The position numbers and the translations under genes are program-made. A stretch of DNA of 61,134 nucleotides from Gnetum montanum. Taxonomy: Eukaryota > Streptophyta > Gnetopsida > Gnetales > Gnetaceae. This document shows, piece by piece, positions 45,803 to 56,141 of this stretch. The notes under the pieces are model-generated. The model made no database searches. It was not told the DNA's origin and saw only the letters and a program-made list of their open reading frames with translations. Within the stretch, counting starts at the first letter, position 1, and each line of letters begins with the position of its first letter. The stretch spans positions 241,379 through 302,512 of the forward strand of contig MNCI01009594.1 in NCBI GenBank assembly GCA_015680685.1, in the 5' to 3' direction.

Positions 45803-48100
45803 AAATTATAATCTGGTATGTAGATTATAATAGGAAATCATACAAATGTTAGAGATTATTAATAAATATAATTAGTATGTATAGTAAGATCTTAATGAAG
45901 ATGAGAAAAATGATCATTGATGAGACCCTCCTCAATGAGAATAATATTAGAGAGTAGCTAAAATTTAAAAACATAAAGAAGATGAGAAGGTCAACAACCT
46001 ATGAAGGATTGAAAATTTCAAAAGAAGCCTTGTTTTTCAATGACAAGAAAAACATTACATCATGGTATGATATAGGAATATAAAGAATATAATTAGAAAC
46101 ATACTCATTCTCCAATGTGAAAATGAATAAATTTATGAAAAATCATTCTCCAATGTGAAAATGAATAAATTTATGAAAAATAAAGTACATCCACTGTGAA
46201 AAAGTCATTCTCCAATGTGAAAATGAATAAATTTATGAAAAGTCATTCTCCAATGTGAAAATGAATAAATTTATGAAAAGTCATTCTCCAATGTGAAAAT
46301 GAATAAATTTATGAAAAATAAAGTACATCCACTCATCAATTCATAAAATAATAAATAAAACATTGAAATTTTTCACTTACTAAAGAAAAAAGAGAAAATG
46401 TCTTTTTTCTATGTCGTTAGCTTCTTATCTTCATGTTAGGTCAAATGTTGTATTGTACACTATCTTGAATAGGATTATGTTCTATACAATTTCTAGGGTT
46501 CATACCTCAACAATGTTATCTCCAAGTTGTAGGTATTAAAATATTAATTTAAGAACATAGAAAAACAAACAGGAAATCATATAATTAAACTAATCATAAA
46601 TGTCATAAGCTTAATGTAGAATCCCATGCATTGTGATCCATCTAGTTTATGATACTTAACTATCAAAACTCCAACAAGGTTAGTGTATATATACTTAGTG
46701 AGATAACAAAGTCTAATCATTCACAATGGAATAACATGAATTATAATATAGTTATTACTTCTATCAAATATTATAACTAGTTTAGCTATATATTTTTATT
46801 ATACATTTAATATTTCATGTGAGAGAATCATTTTCTTTTTCATTAATGAAAACCTAGAATTGATTCACTAAGAATTAATTTTCATGACAAAATTAATGTT
46901 AAACAATTATTATTATGGAAATTATTGAGACTTAAATTTTTTGTTGATAATTGGCTAAGTATAATATTTCCAATGAAAAGGTTTATATGTTGACGTAGTT
47001 ATATAATGATAATTATTTATTTTCTATTGTAAAGTCTAGTAAAGAGGTAATTGGCCTCTTGGCCATAATAACCTATCTAGCACACCATACAAGTAAAGAT
47101 ACACCACATAACTGTGTCAAAATATGACAATTTGGCTAGACACCACATAAGCAAGGTTGAAGCAACAAAACATCCCAACTCAAAAAAGGAATCAAGGATA
47201 GAAGTATTATGCATTACTACAATGACTAGTATCATCATAGGATAAAAGGGTAATGTACTATTTTAAAACACTTTTCCTATTATGAATAACACAAACGTTG
47301 TCTTCATCTTGTCTTTCCAATTGTCAATAAAATGTTCTCCACATTGTTGATAAAAAAATTCTAATTAACCAAATTTCCACCTAGAGTAGTTCCTATAATT
47401 CTCCCCTCAATTTCCCTCGTAACCCTTTAAGGATATCTAGTGACTCAACATATAGGGCAAAAAAAATCATGCATTTTAAATTATTTGAAACAATATAAAG
47501 TAGTCTTCTTTACATTAAAGATACCTAGCCAAATCACACCTTATCCAGAAGACAAGACAACAAATCAAATGAATTACATGAGAATGATTGTGCTTGCATT
47601 AAATCTATCCGCAAAATCTAGGAAGTAAAGCCGGTTTTAGTCTCTATAGTCCTGCATCCTTATAGATTCATTGCTAGGTTGAATATGCTGCACAAAAATT
47701 GCTGTGACAAAGAGAACTCAATTTTCATCTCCTAACATTTGAAACTAACCATGTCAAAGTCCTTCACACCAAGTAAAGCAACATTCCCAGCTAAGATCAA
47801 AGACTAACAAATTCCTTGATTTGGCCTTTCAGGCTCAAAGAGAAAACATCACCTCAAATCCTCTCACCGGCATCAGAACTAGAGAGATCTGCAATTAAGG
47901 GCACCATCTACAATGTATGTCAATGCAATATTGAATGCAATATTGAAGCCAATTCAAAATAGGATTGGATATTTAATCTAATAAATAATGTTATATTGTT
48001 GGTTACTAAGATGCATAGGAAAACTAAAATTTCTATATTTAATTTTCCACTCTGAGTTTTTCAACAAAGAAAATTGAAAATTGCAGCTGCCAATATGGGT
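45803..48100. other. AT-rich spacer with one tandem array
   Basis: Apart from the 38 bp array at 46105-46320 I see no gene. The 62-codon frame at 47440-47628 has no recognisable domain. From about 47600 rightward the base composition becomes less AT-biased. Confidence 0.4.
46105..46320 (+). repeat. 38 bp tandem repeat, 5 copies
   Basis: The unit starts TCATTCTCCAATGTG and ends AAATTTATGAAAAR. Copies start at 46105, 46143, 46205, 46243 and 46281 and are nearly identical. Copies 2 and 5 are each followed by TAAAGTACATCCACT, so a larger block was duplicated after the short unit had expanded. Low divergence means recent expansion. Confidence 0.92.
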
Positions 48101-48144
48101 GAATATAACTGCTCTATTTTGCTAATATGATTTTAATCAGATTC

Positions 48145-48417
48145 TTACACCCATTTATTCAGATTTTCCTGATCCCATTTATGAAAAGGACTTCTGATCT
48201 TTAAATCTTTGATCCGAATTCCCTTTTGTAAATTAGTGCTGCCATCAATCTGAGGATTCCCACAACCAGTTACGTTGTCAGAACATGAACTCCTTTTATC
48301 AGGTACGGTTTTCCAAGCACGACCTCCAAGGCCAACCAGAGAATGGCTTCCAAATATATATATTTGAATCATCACTTTTACCGAAAAAAATTGTTGTTTC
48401 CTTCGGCATCGGCACAA
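48145..48417 (-). other. Unidentified open frame, 90 codons
   Basis: An open minus-strand frame with normal amino-acid composition in a higher-GC stretch. I do not recognise it. It is cysteine-containing and basic at the N-terminus, with no membrane segment or clear motif. It could be an exon fragment or chance. Flanks on both sides are single-copy within the window. Confidence 0.25.
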
Positions 48418-48689
48418 AAGGTGAACCTATAAAACGAGGTTTAACAAAATGATATGCGTCAACTATGACTCAATTTTGCAGCCTTGTACAATGGATGAAG
48501 AAGAAGAAGAGGGAAAAAAATAAAAACATATGGAACAATGACTATTAGTCTTGGAAATTAACATAATCACGGAAAAGTTAACTATAGCACGAAAAATCAT
48601 CTTGAGATTAAAACTTCAGTTTTGCCCGGTACATCTCTGAAGAAACCAAGATGACAATATTGCAAGCGCAATGTAAATGGCTATACTTT

Positions 48690-48960
48690 GAAAACGAGAA
48701 GAAAACATCCTTCAGGATCAGAGAGGTGAAAAACAAACACTTTGGAGAGTGGAATCGAATCAGATCGGAAGGAGCAACTTTAAAAGGACCTGATGGAAAT
48801 GGTTCTCTTTAATCTGTTGGTTAGACATCTGAAGGTCATGGCAAACTTCTTGATATGCAAGGACCATGAGCTGCTCCTGCTCCTGCTGATCCTGCTCCAG
48901 GTGCACCTCCTCCTGGACTTTCTCAGTGAAACATCAAATTCATGCATGGTCTTGTTGATT
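48690..48960 (-). other. Possible exon fragment encoding a Gln/Glu-rich coiled coil
   Basis: One minus-strand frame reads EKVQEEVHLEQDQQEQEQLM, then VLAYQEVCHDLQMSNQQIKE, and stays open to about 48690. Heptad-like spacing and E/Q content suggest a coiled coil. Another minus frame over the same bases is also open (49037-48780, Arg/Ser-rich), so the coding frame is uncertain. No family recognised. Confidence 0.3.
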
Positions 48961-49047
48961 AACGGTTGTGCAACATGCCTGCTGCTTTGCTCCAGCTTGC
49001 AGTAGCCATTTCTCCAACGAATAAACATGATGGCCACAAACTTGGCT

Positions 49048-49137
49048 TCAAATTATCTCTGCTGAACAACTACCGTTTGGTAACAGAATAAATCAAATTA
49101 TCTCTGCTGAACAACTACCCTTTGGTAACAGAATAAA
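49048..49137 (+). repeat. 45 bp tandem duplication
   Basis: Two copies (49048-49092 and 49093-49137) of a unit starting TCAAATTATCTCTGCTG and ending GGTAACAGAATAAA, differing at only one or two positions. Confidence 0.92.
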
Positions 49138-49172
49138 ATGGTACCGCATGTTGTATTATAAGGATAAGAAAA

Positions 49173-49432
49173 TAAGCTATCGGAAGGGTGAGAATGTCCA
49201 CGATTTGGTATCACTTACCAGTAGTAATATTCATCGCGGCTTCCAAAATGGACTCAAATTCAAAGTCAAGGTTAGGTTACGTTGAACTGTTGAATTGTTG
49301 CTTGACAAGGGATAAGCTATCGCGGAGTGTGAGTGTCTATGATTTGGTACCAGCAGCAATATTCATCACGGCTTCTAAAATGCACTCAAATTCATAGTCA
49401 AGGTTGGGTTACGTTGAATTGTTGCTTCACAG
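49173..49432 (+). repeat. ~140 bp tandem duplication
   Basis: 49173-49310 and 49313-49432 share AAGCTATCG, GATTTGGTA, AATATTCATC, ACGGCTTCYAAAATG, CTCAAATTCA, GTCAAGGTT and GGTTACGTTGAA in order. Open frames here are products of the repeat. Confidence 0.88.
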
Positions 49433-49822
49433 ACCCACCTGTGATCACAGGTACTGCTATTGATATTTCTAATTTCCTTATTGTGGTTGGCCATAAAGGA
49501 ATCCTTCCATAACCACGAGAAAAGAAAAGTAGAAAACATGCTTTGACCAGCTGGGTGCTGTTCTCAGAATTCTGACCATACTACGTGCAAAACGATGGAA
49601 CCGGAGGCCACCTCACCCCACATCCAATGAAGTAGGTTGATGGCTACAAGGTGGGTTAAAATAATTGAATTAGTGAAAACAAGGAATGATGACGACTCGG
49701 ACAGGTTTGAATTAATTTTTGTTTGTTTGTTTGGCCGATAGGCCATTACGAATCAAATTAGTCATAATTTGGTTACACTAATTTTTTGTGCATAACGGTG
49801 ACCAACATTGACTTTCCCACTG

Positions 49823-49985
49823 CCCATTTCGGTAACGCAACTTTGCGAATAATGCTGACGTGTAACGCTGACCTGTAAAATTCCAGATAGGCTATTTTGG
49901 TAACGCAACTTTGTGAATAACGCTGATGTGTAACTAAAATTCCAGCAGGCCATTTCGGTAACCCAACTTTGTGCATAACGCTGCG
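49823..49985 (+). repeat. ~60-68 bp tandem repeat, 2.6 copies
   Basis: Units start at 49823, 49891 and 49949. Each has CATTTCGGTAACGCAACTTT, then GCGAATAACGCTGA, and ends AAAATTCCAG. They differ by small indels and point changes. Confidence 0.85.
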
Positions 49986-50105
49986 GTTGAAACCCATGGC
50001 TTCTGCTGCGACCACAACCGGAAGATTTGTCAAATCCACGGGACGTAAATATCTTGATAAGATTTGCGGTCATCCGCAGATGATGTGGTAGCAATACCAC
50101 AGTGC

Positions 50106-50161
50106 TGCACAATGGTGTACAAAGGTCACGAGATGCACAGTGGTGTACAAAGTTCACGAGA
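50106..50161 (+). repeat. 28 bp tandem duplication
   Basis: Two copies (50106-50133 and 50134-50161) of TGCACARTGGTGTACAAAGG-like sequence ending TCACGAGA, differing at two bases. It lies about 180 bp upstream of the O-methyltransferase fragment. Confidence 0.9.
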
Positions 50162-50336
50162 TGTGTGTGGGAGAGGCCGACACGGGCAAATGTGCAGCGT
50201 CGCCCTTAAATCCAAGTGCAGAGCAACGAATAGAAATGCAGAAGCATTGAACAACACGAAATTCTGGAATCCATGGTAGGGTTATGCTTCTGTTTGCATA
50301 CACTAATATATATGATACTCCAATATATATGTAATT

Positions 50337-50665
50337 ATGGAATCCATTTCTCCACCCCTACTCTACAAGCGAGGAGGAAGTAGAGGGTTAGAAGGCTACA
50401 TGGCGATTCATTTTTGCATTTGCAGAAACGTTCACGGCGACGACAGCATTAAAGCTAGGCATTCCGGATATTCTTGTGGCGGAGGGTCCGAATGCCAAGC
50501 TAACGCTTGCAGAAATCGGGTAGCACCTGCAAAGCAGGAATCCGCTGGATCTGGACGTTTTCAATCCCATCATGCGATTCCATGTGTTGCAACATTTGTT
50601 CTCCACAGAAAAGGACGCAGTCAGCAACGGCATCACGCGCTACGGCATCGAAGTGGCTGTTGACG
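50337..50665 (+). pseudogene. Plant O-methyltransferase first-exon fragment (COMT-like)
   Basis: From MESISPPLL at 50337, after a one-base frame change near 50370, the reading runs TWRFIFAFAETFTATTALKL, then GIPDILVAEGPNAKLTLAEI, then an in-frame TAG (50521-50523), then NPLDLDVFNPIMRFHVLQHL and FSTEKDAVSNGITRYGI. This is the N-terminal dimerisation domain of plant caffeate/flavonoid-type O-methyltransferases, which methylate phenolic hydroxyls using S-adenosylmethionine in the cytosol. Another in-frame TAG lies at 50389. The SAM-binding and catalytic C-terminal domain is absent; sequence after about 50670 is unrelated. CpG content and codon use are better kept than in the surrounding elements, so the copy is fairly young or was recently live. 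Confidence 0.82.
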
Positions 50666-50779
50666 CATTTTGTAGTCCTTCTTCATCCATTCATACACAC
50701 TTTCGCTGCTGCTTCTACTCTTATTTTTTTATTACTCTTTCTCTCTCCAACGTCGCCCAATGGATCGTTTTGGATTCCA

Positions 50780-52015
50780 CTTCTGCAAAACAGTAAAGAA
50801 TTTAGTCGAACTTGCTCATCCGGAAAGAATAGCTTATTGGTGCTCGCCCCTACTAGTGCTGCAGCGTATAATATTAATGCAACTATAGTACATTCCACGT
50901 TGAAGATTGGAATCGGAGATTACAAACCATTGGCTGCATCAACTTTGTTATCGTTGCAAAATAAATACAAATACTTAAAGTATATTATTATAGATGAAAT
51001 GAGTTTCATAGGTGGAAAATTGCTCAGCAGCATTGACCGAAGGCTTAAGGAAATATTTCCAGATAATCGTTTAGACAACTTTGGTGGTAGATCTATGATA
51101 CTCATTGGAGATCTTGCATAGCTTGCACCTATTAAAGATGTTATACCATACTTATCATCTCAGATGCATGTGAAGAATTTGTGGTTGGCATTCAATAAAT
51201 TTGTAACCTTGGATGCTATGTATCGACACAGGGGTGATGATTTGCAACAACAAAGATTTAGGGAAGTTTTGATGGATATATGAGAAGAAAAGATGAGTGA
51301 TGAGGATTATGACTTTTTAAGCCTGAGAATGCAACTTCCATCAACATCAAATGGGCAACATGGATTTGAGGATTCTGTGCATTTGTTTGATACAAAGGAT
51401 AAAGTGCATATGCATAATGAAAAAATATTACTCAAAATGCAGAAGCTAGTTGCACGGTGCATAGTAGATAGAAGGAAAAATGGTGTGAAATTTTGGGATG
51501 ATTCAAAAGGAGAATTGGACCGAGTAGTGTTCATTTGTGAGGATGCAAGGGTTATTCTCATTGTTAATCTATGGCCATAAGTAGGATTGGTTAATGGTGC
51601 ATGTGGAGTTATTAAGAAAATAAGATATAGTCCACACTGTCAACCTCCATAGTTTCCATCGTATGTCATCATTGAGTTTGACTCTTATATTTGAGTACCA
51701 TAAGATAATGAATATCCTCGACAAGTACCCATTCCACCAATCATACGTGGAGGATCTCACCAACTACCACTCATATTAGCATGGGCTTTAACAATACATA
51801 AGTCATAGGGAATGACATTTGAGAAAGCTTGTATAGATGTTGGTAGCAGAGAAACAACAGGTCTTACATTTGTGGCACTATCTCGAGTGAGGAGTATTGA
51901 TAGTTTGAAGATATTCCCTCCAATCTCCAAAGAAAGATATATCAAGATATTTAAGGCTTTGCACCTTCAAAGTAGATTGGATGAAGAGCAATACATTAAA
52001 TCAAATGAAGAATGA
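50780..52015 (+). pseudogene. PIF1-like helicase pseudogene (Helitron-type)
   Basis: One plus-strand frame, nearly without frameshifts, holds most of a PIF1-type DNA helicase: GKNSLLVLAPTSAAAYNINA (motif Ia region), then TIVHSTLKIGIGDY, Walker B KYIIIDEMSFIGGKLLSSI (about 50979-51035), FGGRSMILIGDLA, then FWDDSKGELDRVVFICEDAR, GLVNGACGVIKKIRYSP and the C-terminal LTFVALSRVRSIDSL (about 51865). The Walker A loop (GTGKS) upstream is missing. In-frame stops at about 51118, 51281, 51578, 51649, 51690 and 51808 mostly stand where CAG, CAA or CGA is expected. In plants, such PIF1-like genes are often parts of Helitron transposons. No Rep domain is present. It starts about 115 bp after the O-methyltransferase fragment. 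Confidence 0.85.
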
Positions 52016-52222
52016 TCTCTTTCTTTTCTATCAACTAATTTTTACCATTTTGAATGTCAGATCATTTGTAACTATACATTTTCAATTACGCAAGTTTGTA
52101 CATTGATCATTTTTGTTGTATTACAACATGTTTATGATCATTCAATAAAGCATTCCATGGTCTTATAATATTTCTATATGTTATGTTTAAATCATCGCTG
52201 TAGCAGAAGACAGCTAGCGATC

Positions 52223-52538
52223 ACTAGCTTAGTTATATATTTATAATATATATCTATAAATTCGTCGAATTTATGCTCTCACTCTCAACAAATTCGGCTG
52301 AGGGTGAGAGCATACACTAATTCATGGAATTTGATTTTTCAGAAAATCCATCCTTGGGAAAAATAAGGTACATAACTCTTGTTCTTCGTCTAGAAGGCAT
52401 AAAAATTTGGGTTTTTAAATCTTGTTCTTTGTCTAGAATTCATGAAATTTTTTACTCAAAGAACTTTTTACTTGTAAACTAATAAGATTCTATTGGCCAA
52501 TTTATAGATATATATTATAAATATATAACTAAGCTAGT
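52223..52538. mobile_element. MITE-like element with 40 bp perfect terminal inverted repeats
   Basis: 52223-52262 and 52499-52538 are exact reverse complements (start ACTAGCTTAGTTATATATTT). Inside are a second stem of about 15 bp, ATGCTCTCACTCTCA pairing with TGAGGGTGAGAGCAT (about 52273-52311, one mismatch), and a direct duplication TCTTGTTCTTYGTCTAGAA (about 52377 and 52422). No coding capacity. Flanks do not show an obvious target-site duplication; ACTAG/CTAGT at the tips may hide a CTAG or TA duplication. Superfamily unknown. Confidence 0.8.
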
Positions 52539-53180
52539 CAAAATTCCATCCACAATCTTATAAGTTAATAATGGTTTTTATAAAGTTGATCCTTGTAAAT
52601 TTGACATACAATTTTTTTAATTATAAAACATAACAATGAATATGAGAGAATTAATCACATTATATATATATTGTATGTACATGTCCAAGACTCACTACAA
52701 AAATTCAAATTTGGCACCTTAAAGGATGTGTTGGCACATTTGGCCATTTCATGGAATAGCAAGAAACGTAGAAAAGGTGGATTCGGTTGTTATCTAAATG
52801 GTTGATCAAAGGAGACCAAATCGGTTGTATGAACTAGTTTCAAAGAATGCATTGCAACTTCTTGTATTTTTTTCTAGTATATTCCAAGATTCTTTTGGTT
52901 ATATTCTCTCATTTCAGATGTTGTAAAATCATCTAACATATTTACAAAGACAACATGGGCTGAAGTAGCTTGTAATTTGCTTCTCTACATGACTATTGCA
53001 GCCAGCTTATTGGTTGCAAACACGAATATATGTACTGTATGAATTATAAAGTGAATATAACTAGTGACAATATCTTTCACAACCTTTGTCAACCTTTTTC
53101 ATACATACTTGCAATCATTAATAGTAAGGTTGGGAGAAATGAGAGTAAAAAGATGTGAAACAGGGCAGTAGATGTGTCAT
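52539..53180. other. Spacer, no gene seen
   Basis: AT-rich sequence between the inverted-repeat element and the channel fragment. No domain or repeat recognised. Confidence 0.4.
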
Positions 53181-53184
53181 CGGT

Positions 53185-53600
53185 TACTGCCTGATCATCT
53201 AAGATAGACGGTTCGTCGTTATGACCAGTATTAAATGGCTTGAAATACGAAGAGCGGATGAGGAATCACTGGTGTAGAGACTTCCCTAGGATTTTTGCCG
53301 AGATATCAAATGACATTTGTGTGTGGTATTGGGATTGGATAGAAGGGTGCCATTTGAAAACATGGATGACCGTCTAATTGACGCACTATACGAGTGGTTG
53401 ATGCTTACACTGTTCACGGAAGACACGTACATAGTACGCAAGGGTGACCCGGTGGACGAGATGCTCTTCATAATCTGGGGCCACCTATACAGCATAACTA
53501 CCAATAGTGGACGCACCGGCTTCTTCAATCGTGGCTTGCTCGAGCAGGGCAAATTCTACAGCATAAAGCTCCTCACCTGGGCCTTGGATTTGTGCGTAGG
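53185..53600 (+). pseudogene. Cyclic nucleotide-gated channel (CNGC) fragment
   Basis: Reading from 53187: LPDHLR, stop, TVRRYDQY, a frame change, then KWLEI (family KWLETRG), DEESLV, stop, RLP, CRDIK, HLCVVLGLDRRVPFENMDDR (about 53310-53370), then EDTYIVRKGDPVDEMLFI and TTNSGRTGFFNRGLLEQGKF and LLTWALDL (to about 53593). This is the C-linker end and start of the cyclic-nucleotide-binding domain of plant CNGC channels, which are plasma-membrane cation channels tied to calcium signalling. The membrane part and the calmodulin-binding C-terminus are absent. The open frame runs on to 53739 but the last ~45 residues are unrelated to the family. Stops at DEESLV and RLP plus one frameshift mark it as dead. 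Confidence 0.85.
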
Positions 53601-53739
53601 GGAGGTTCCATTTGCACTAGTGATGAACATGGGTGACCTGCTTCATCTCGGTAGCTTGGAGATGCCATTGCAAGCACCAACGCCACCACGCAGAATCACC
53701 ATCGCAAAAATGATGTGCTTGCACGCCTCAGAATTTTGA

Positions 53740-54398
53740 GAGACATGCTTGAGATTAGCTGACAGATGCATGGTGTAGACAAAAAAGTTCAATCACATGC
53801 ATTCAGAATCCTCTATGGGATCAGTAACCACTAGAAAAGCCCACATTATTGATTTGTTCTTGTTTTTCTCTTTCTTGGATATTTCCATCATGCATAATTT
53901 AAACAGCAATCCAAGAACACTTATACTTATAAAAAAGGTGAACCAGAAACTGAACGTACGTGTGAACAACATAATGGATGATTCTCGTGAACGCTGGAAT
54001 TTATGATGAATGTTTGTCTATGAAGATGAAGGTAACATTACCACGTATCCTCCTTTGGTTAAAACAAAAAAAGAAGCCGATGCCACTACCGATGCCTACT
54101 GTTTCGATGGTGCCTTTAGTAAAAATAGAGACGATATTGTTCTAGATGTCAAATGCAGATGCAACCACTTGTTTGTTGTTTAACATAATACGTGAAAATT
54201 AAGGATGAAGGGATGGAAAAATAGAGGACAAAACCGTCATAAGCTCTGCATCAACAATACCCTGGGTTACACAACAACAAGTGTTGTGCATTATGGATAC
54301 GACTTTTTTTTTAAAAAAAACAAGTTCCCTTAACCATTGTCCAAAACTATAACAGAGAAAAATTAAATTAAAATTAATTAATTTGGACCTTCATAATG
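53740..54398. other. Spacer, no gene seen
   Basis: An open frame of 69 codons at 53797-54006 (plus) has no recognised domain. 54304-54320 is a T-run followed by an A-run. Otherwise unremarkable. Confidence 0.4.
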
Positions 54399-54644
54399 TT
54401 AGATATACATATTTCATTGAGAAAGGAAAAGAAATTTTTGGGGATATTTTTGGAATAGTTTTGTAACTAAAAGGGGACATTTACTTAATATCCATTTTAC
54501 TCTAAATTCCATGATAATTGTAGCTAATGTTAAATTACAAAAAAATATATTATATAGGATATTACTTATAAAATAAATATTTGTATATTTACACATGCCA
54601 ATGTTAGCATGATTTTCTCTTAACTTTATGTATAAGTTACAACT

Positions 54645-54716
54645 TCCTAACTTGTTGGGCAAGTAATTTCCTAACTTGTTGGGCAAGTAATCTTCTAACT
54701 TGTTGGGCAAGTTATA
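54645..54716 (+). repeat. 24 bp tandem repeat x3, each a small hairpin
   Basis: Units start at 54645, 54669 and 54693 and contain CTAACTTGTTGGGCAAGTAA, in which ACTTG pairs with CAAGT around a TTGGG loop. The array lies 65 bp upstream of the LTR TATA box. Element C has only single diverged versions (AACTTCCTATGTTGG and a second near 37424). Confidence 0.92.
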
Positions 54717-54780
54717 ACTTCCTTACCTAAGATAGAAGTTAGCTAAGATATTTTGAAATATGTAACTATCTTTTTAACCT

Positions 54781-54790
54781 TATAAAAAGG
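54781..54790 (+). promoter_or_regulatory. TATA box of element B LTR
   Basis: TATAAAAAGG in the expected part of the LTR, at the same relative place as TATAAATAGA (37511) in element C. Confidence 0.7.
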
Positions 54791-56030
54791 CTTCAGGGAT
54801 AAGAGGACTGGGATCACACAGTTAGGGGGAGACATTACTAGCTCTAACTTGGAGACACACTTTGGGTCTTGGGAAGAGCATTGTAAAGAAGAAATTGTGA
54901 AAGATTGCTTGTAAAATGACTTGCTAAAGAAAAGATTTCAGCCTCTTTGTCATAGTCATGTGAGTTATGCTTATTGTTTCTTATTTTGTCTAAATTGTTT
55001 AGCTAGTGGTTTACATAGTATCATGCTTGGCAAGTAATTTTTGGATTTTTAGATTGCTCTTATTGTTTCTTGTTGCATAATTGAAGATTTCTATTAAAAT
55101 TTTGCCATAGAAGTGCTTGTGTTTGGAAGCCTTAAGAGCTTTTTAGTAGTGAATATGATTATTGTGCAACGTATAAGAACTGCTATTGGGATTGCTGTAA
55201 GAGAGCCTTTGCTTGTAGTCAAGCCGTTGAACGATTCAATAGTTAAGAGGATTCAAAAAATCTTTAGTATTTTGATGGGACTAGAATAGCTTTCCTTTAT
55301 CTTTAAAGTGAATCTCCATGGTATTTCAATCAGAAATTGTCAAGTCTTTTGAAGGTATTGTTGAATGCAATTGTTGACATCTGTTATTTAGCCAAAATAG
55401 AATCTCGTACGTGATAGTTTACGTAGCAAATTTTTGGATAGCATAGTAGGATTATATTAAAGAAATTGTTTATTTAAGCCTTGGAAGTTTGAACAATTCG
55501 TAATTATTGAATTTGAGATAGCTTTATTGCGAAGTGTTTACTTGTATCATTTTACCTTTTTTAAACATTTGAGGTGTTAACACAAATCTGCTTTCTTTTC
55601 TGTCTATTTTCATCGAATCTTGCTCTATTTCTAGTTTTCTTGTGGAACTATTTCTTTCTCTAGGGAAAATTAGAAGTAGATTCACGGAGTTGTGCTCAAA
55701 TGTTTTTATAAAATTTTATTTGTTACAAGTAGGTATTATAAGGACCGCATAGACTAGGCAATTGAATAGAATAAGAACTCTTAATAACTCACAGTACTTG
55801 GCAAAGTTGGCTGAATCTCTTTAACATAAGTCATTTGTAGTTTACACACAACGCAATCATTTCATTTTTCACAACTTCATACCGCAACAGCACACACACA
55901 TACTCACATTAACTACTGAGTTTATTTGGAGGTATCTGGGCCTTGGTATTGCCAGAGACCAGCAAGGACCTAAATCCTATTCGAGGACACTCGTTGGTGG
56001 TCCCGTCGCAAATGGTCACTAACAGTTTTT

Positions 56031-56050
56031 TTGGTGCTAGAAAGAGGGCT
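56031..56050 (+). promoter_or_regulatory. Candidate primer-binding site (element B)
   Basis: TTTGGTGCTAGAAAGAGGGC, conserved at the same distance before gag in element C (TTTTGGCACTAGAAGGAGG, about 38777). TGG follows an LTR-like end. I cannot name the tRNA with confidence. Confidence 0.45.
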
Positions 56051-56141
56051 GAAAATTTAGCCTCTAAGTTCATAAGCCTTATAATTTTAGCACATCAACC
56101 ATTCTTTGTTACTATAAAGGCTTAAGAAATTCTATTTTCAA

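Larger units (their letters stand above)
54399..56030 (+). mobile_element. 5' LTR region of gypsy element B (ends approximate)
   Basis: Similar in order to 37210-38690 of element C. It contains a three-copy 24 bp hairpin repeat (54645-54716), then a TATA box TATAAAAAGG (54781-54790), then a GTGGTTTACATAGTATCATG phrase shared with C. The start is guessed at TGTTAGATATACAT (54399); the end is guessed just before the primer-like TTTGGTGCTAGAAAGAGGGC at about 56030. The 3' LTR must lie right of the window. The minus-strand 98-codon frame at 54414-54710 is only the repeat read backwards. Confidence 0.6.

Noticed and set aside
46105-46320. CRISPR-like look of regularly spaced repeats
   Set aside because: Most units are directly adjacent without unique spacers, and the window is plant nuclear sequence. 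It is a minisatellite.
49762-50157. 131-codon and 88-codon minus-strand frames
   Set aside because: They are created by the ~60-68 bp and 28 bp tandem repeats; the peptide repeats follow the DNA repeats and match no family.
52222-52539. CACTA transposon ends (CACTA...TAGTC)
   Set aside because: The right tip reads TAGTC rather than TAGTG, no 3 bp duplication flanks it, and the element is too small to show transposase. Left as an unclassified inverted-repeat element.
52490-52540. Helitron 3' end (CTAG tip after the hairpin arm)
   Set aside because: The hairpin is the 40 bp terminal repeat itself rather than a short subterminal stem, and no TC start was found.
53600-53739. C-terminal 45 residues of the channel open frame as part of CNGC
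   Set aside because: The family pattern ends at LLTWALD; the remaining residues do not resemble the binding domain and look like fused unrelated sequence.
54414-54710. 98-codon minus-strand frame with PNKLG repeats
   Set aside because: It is the reverse reading of the 24 bp LTR tandem repeat.
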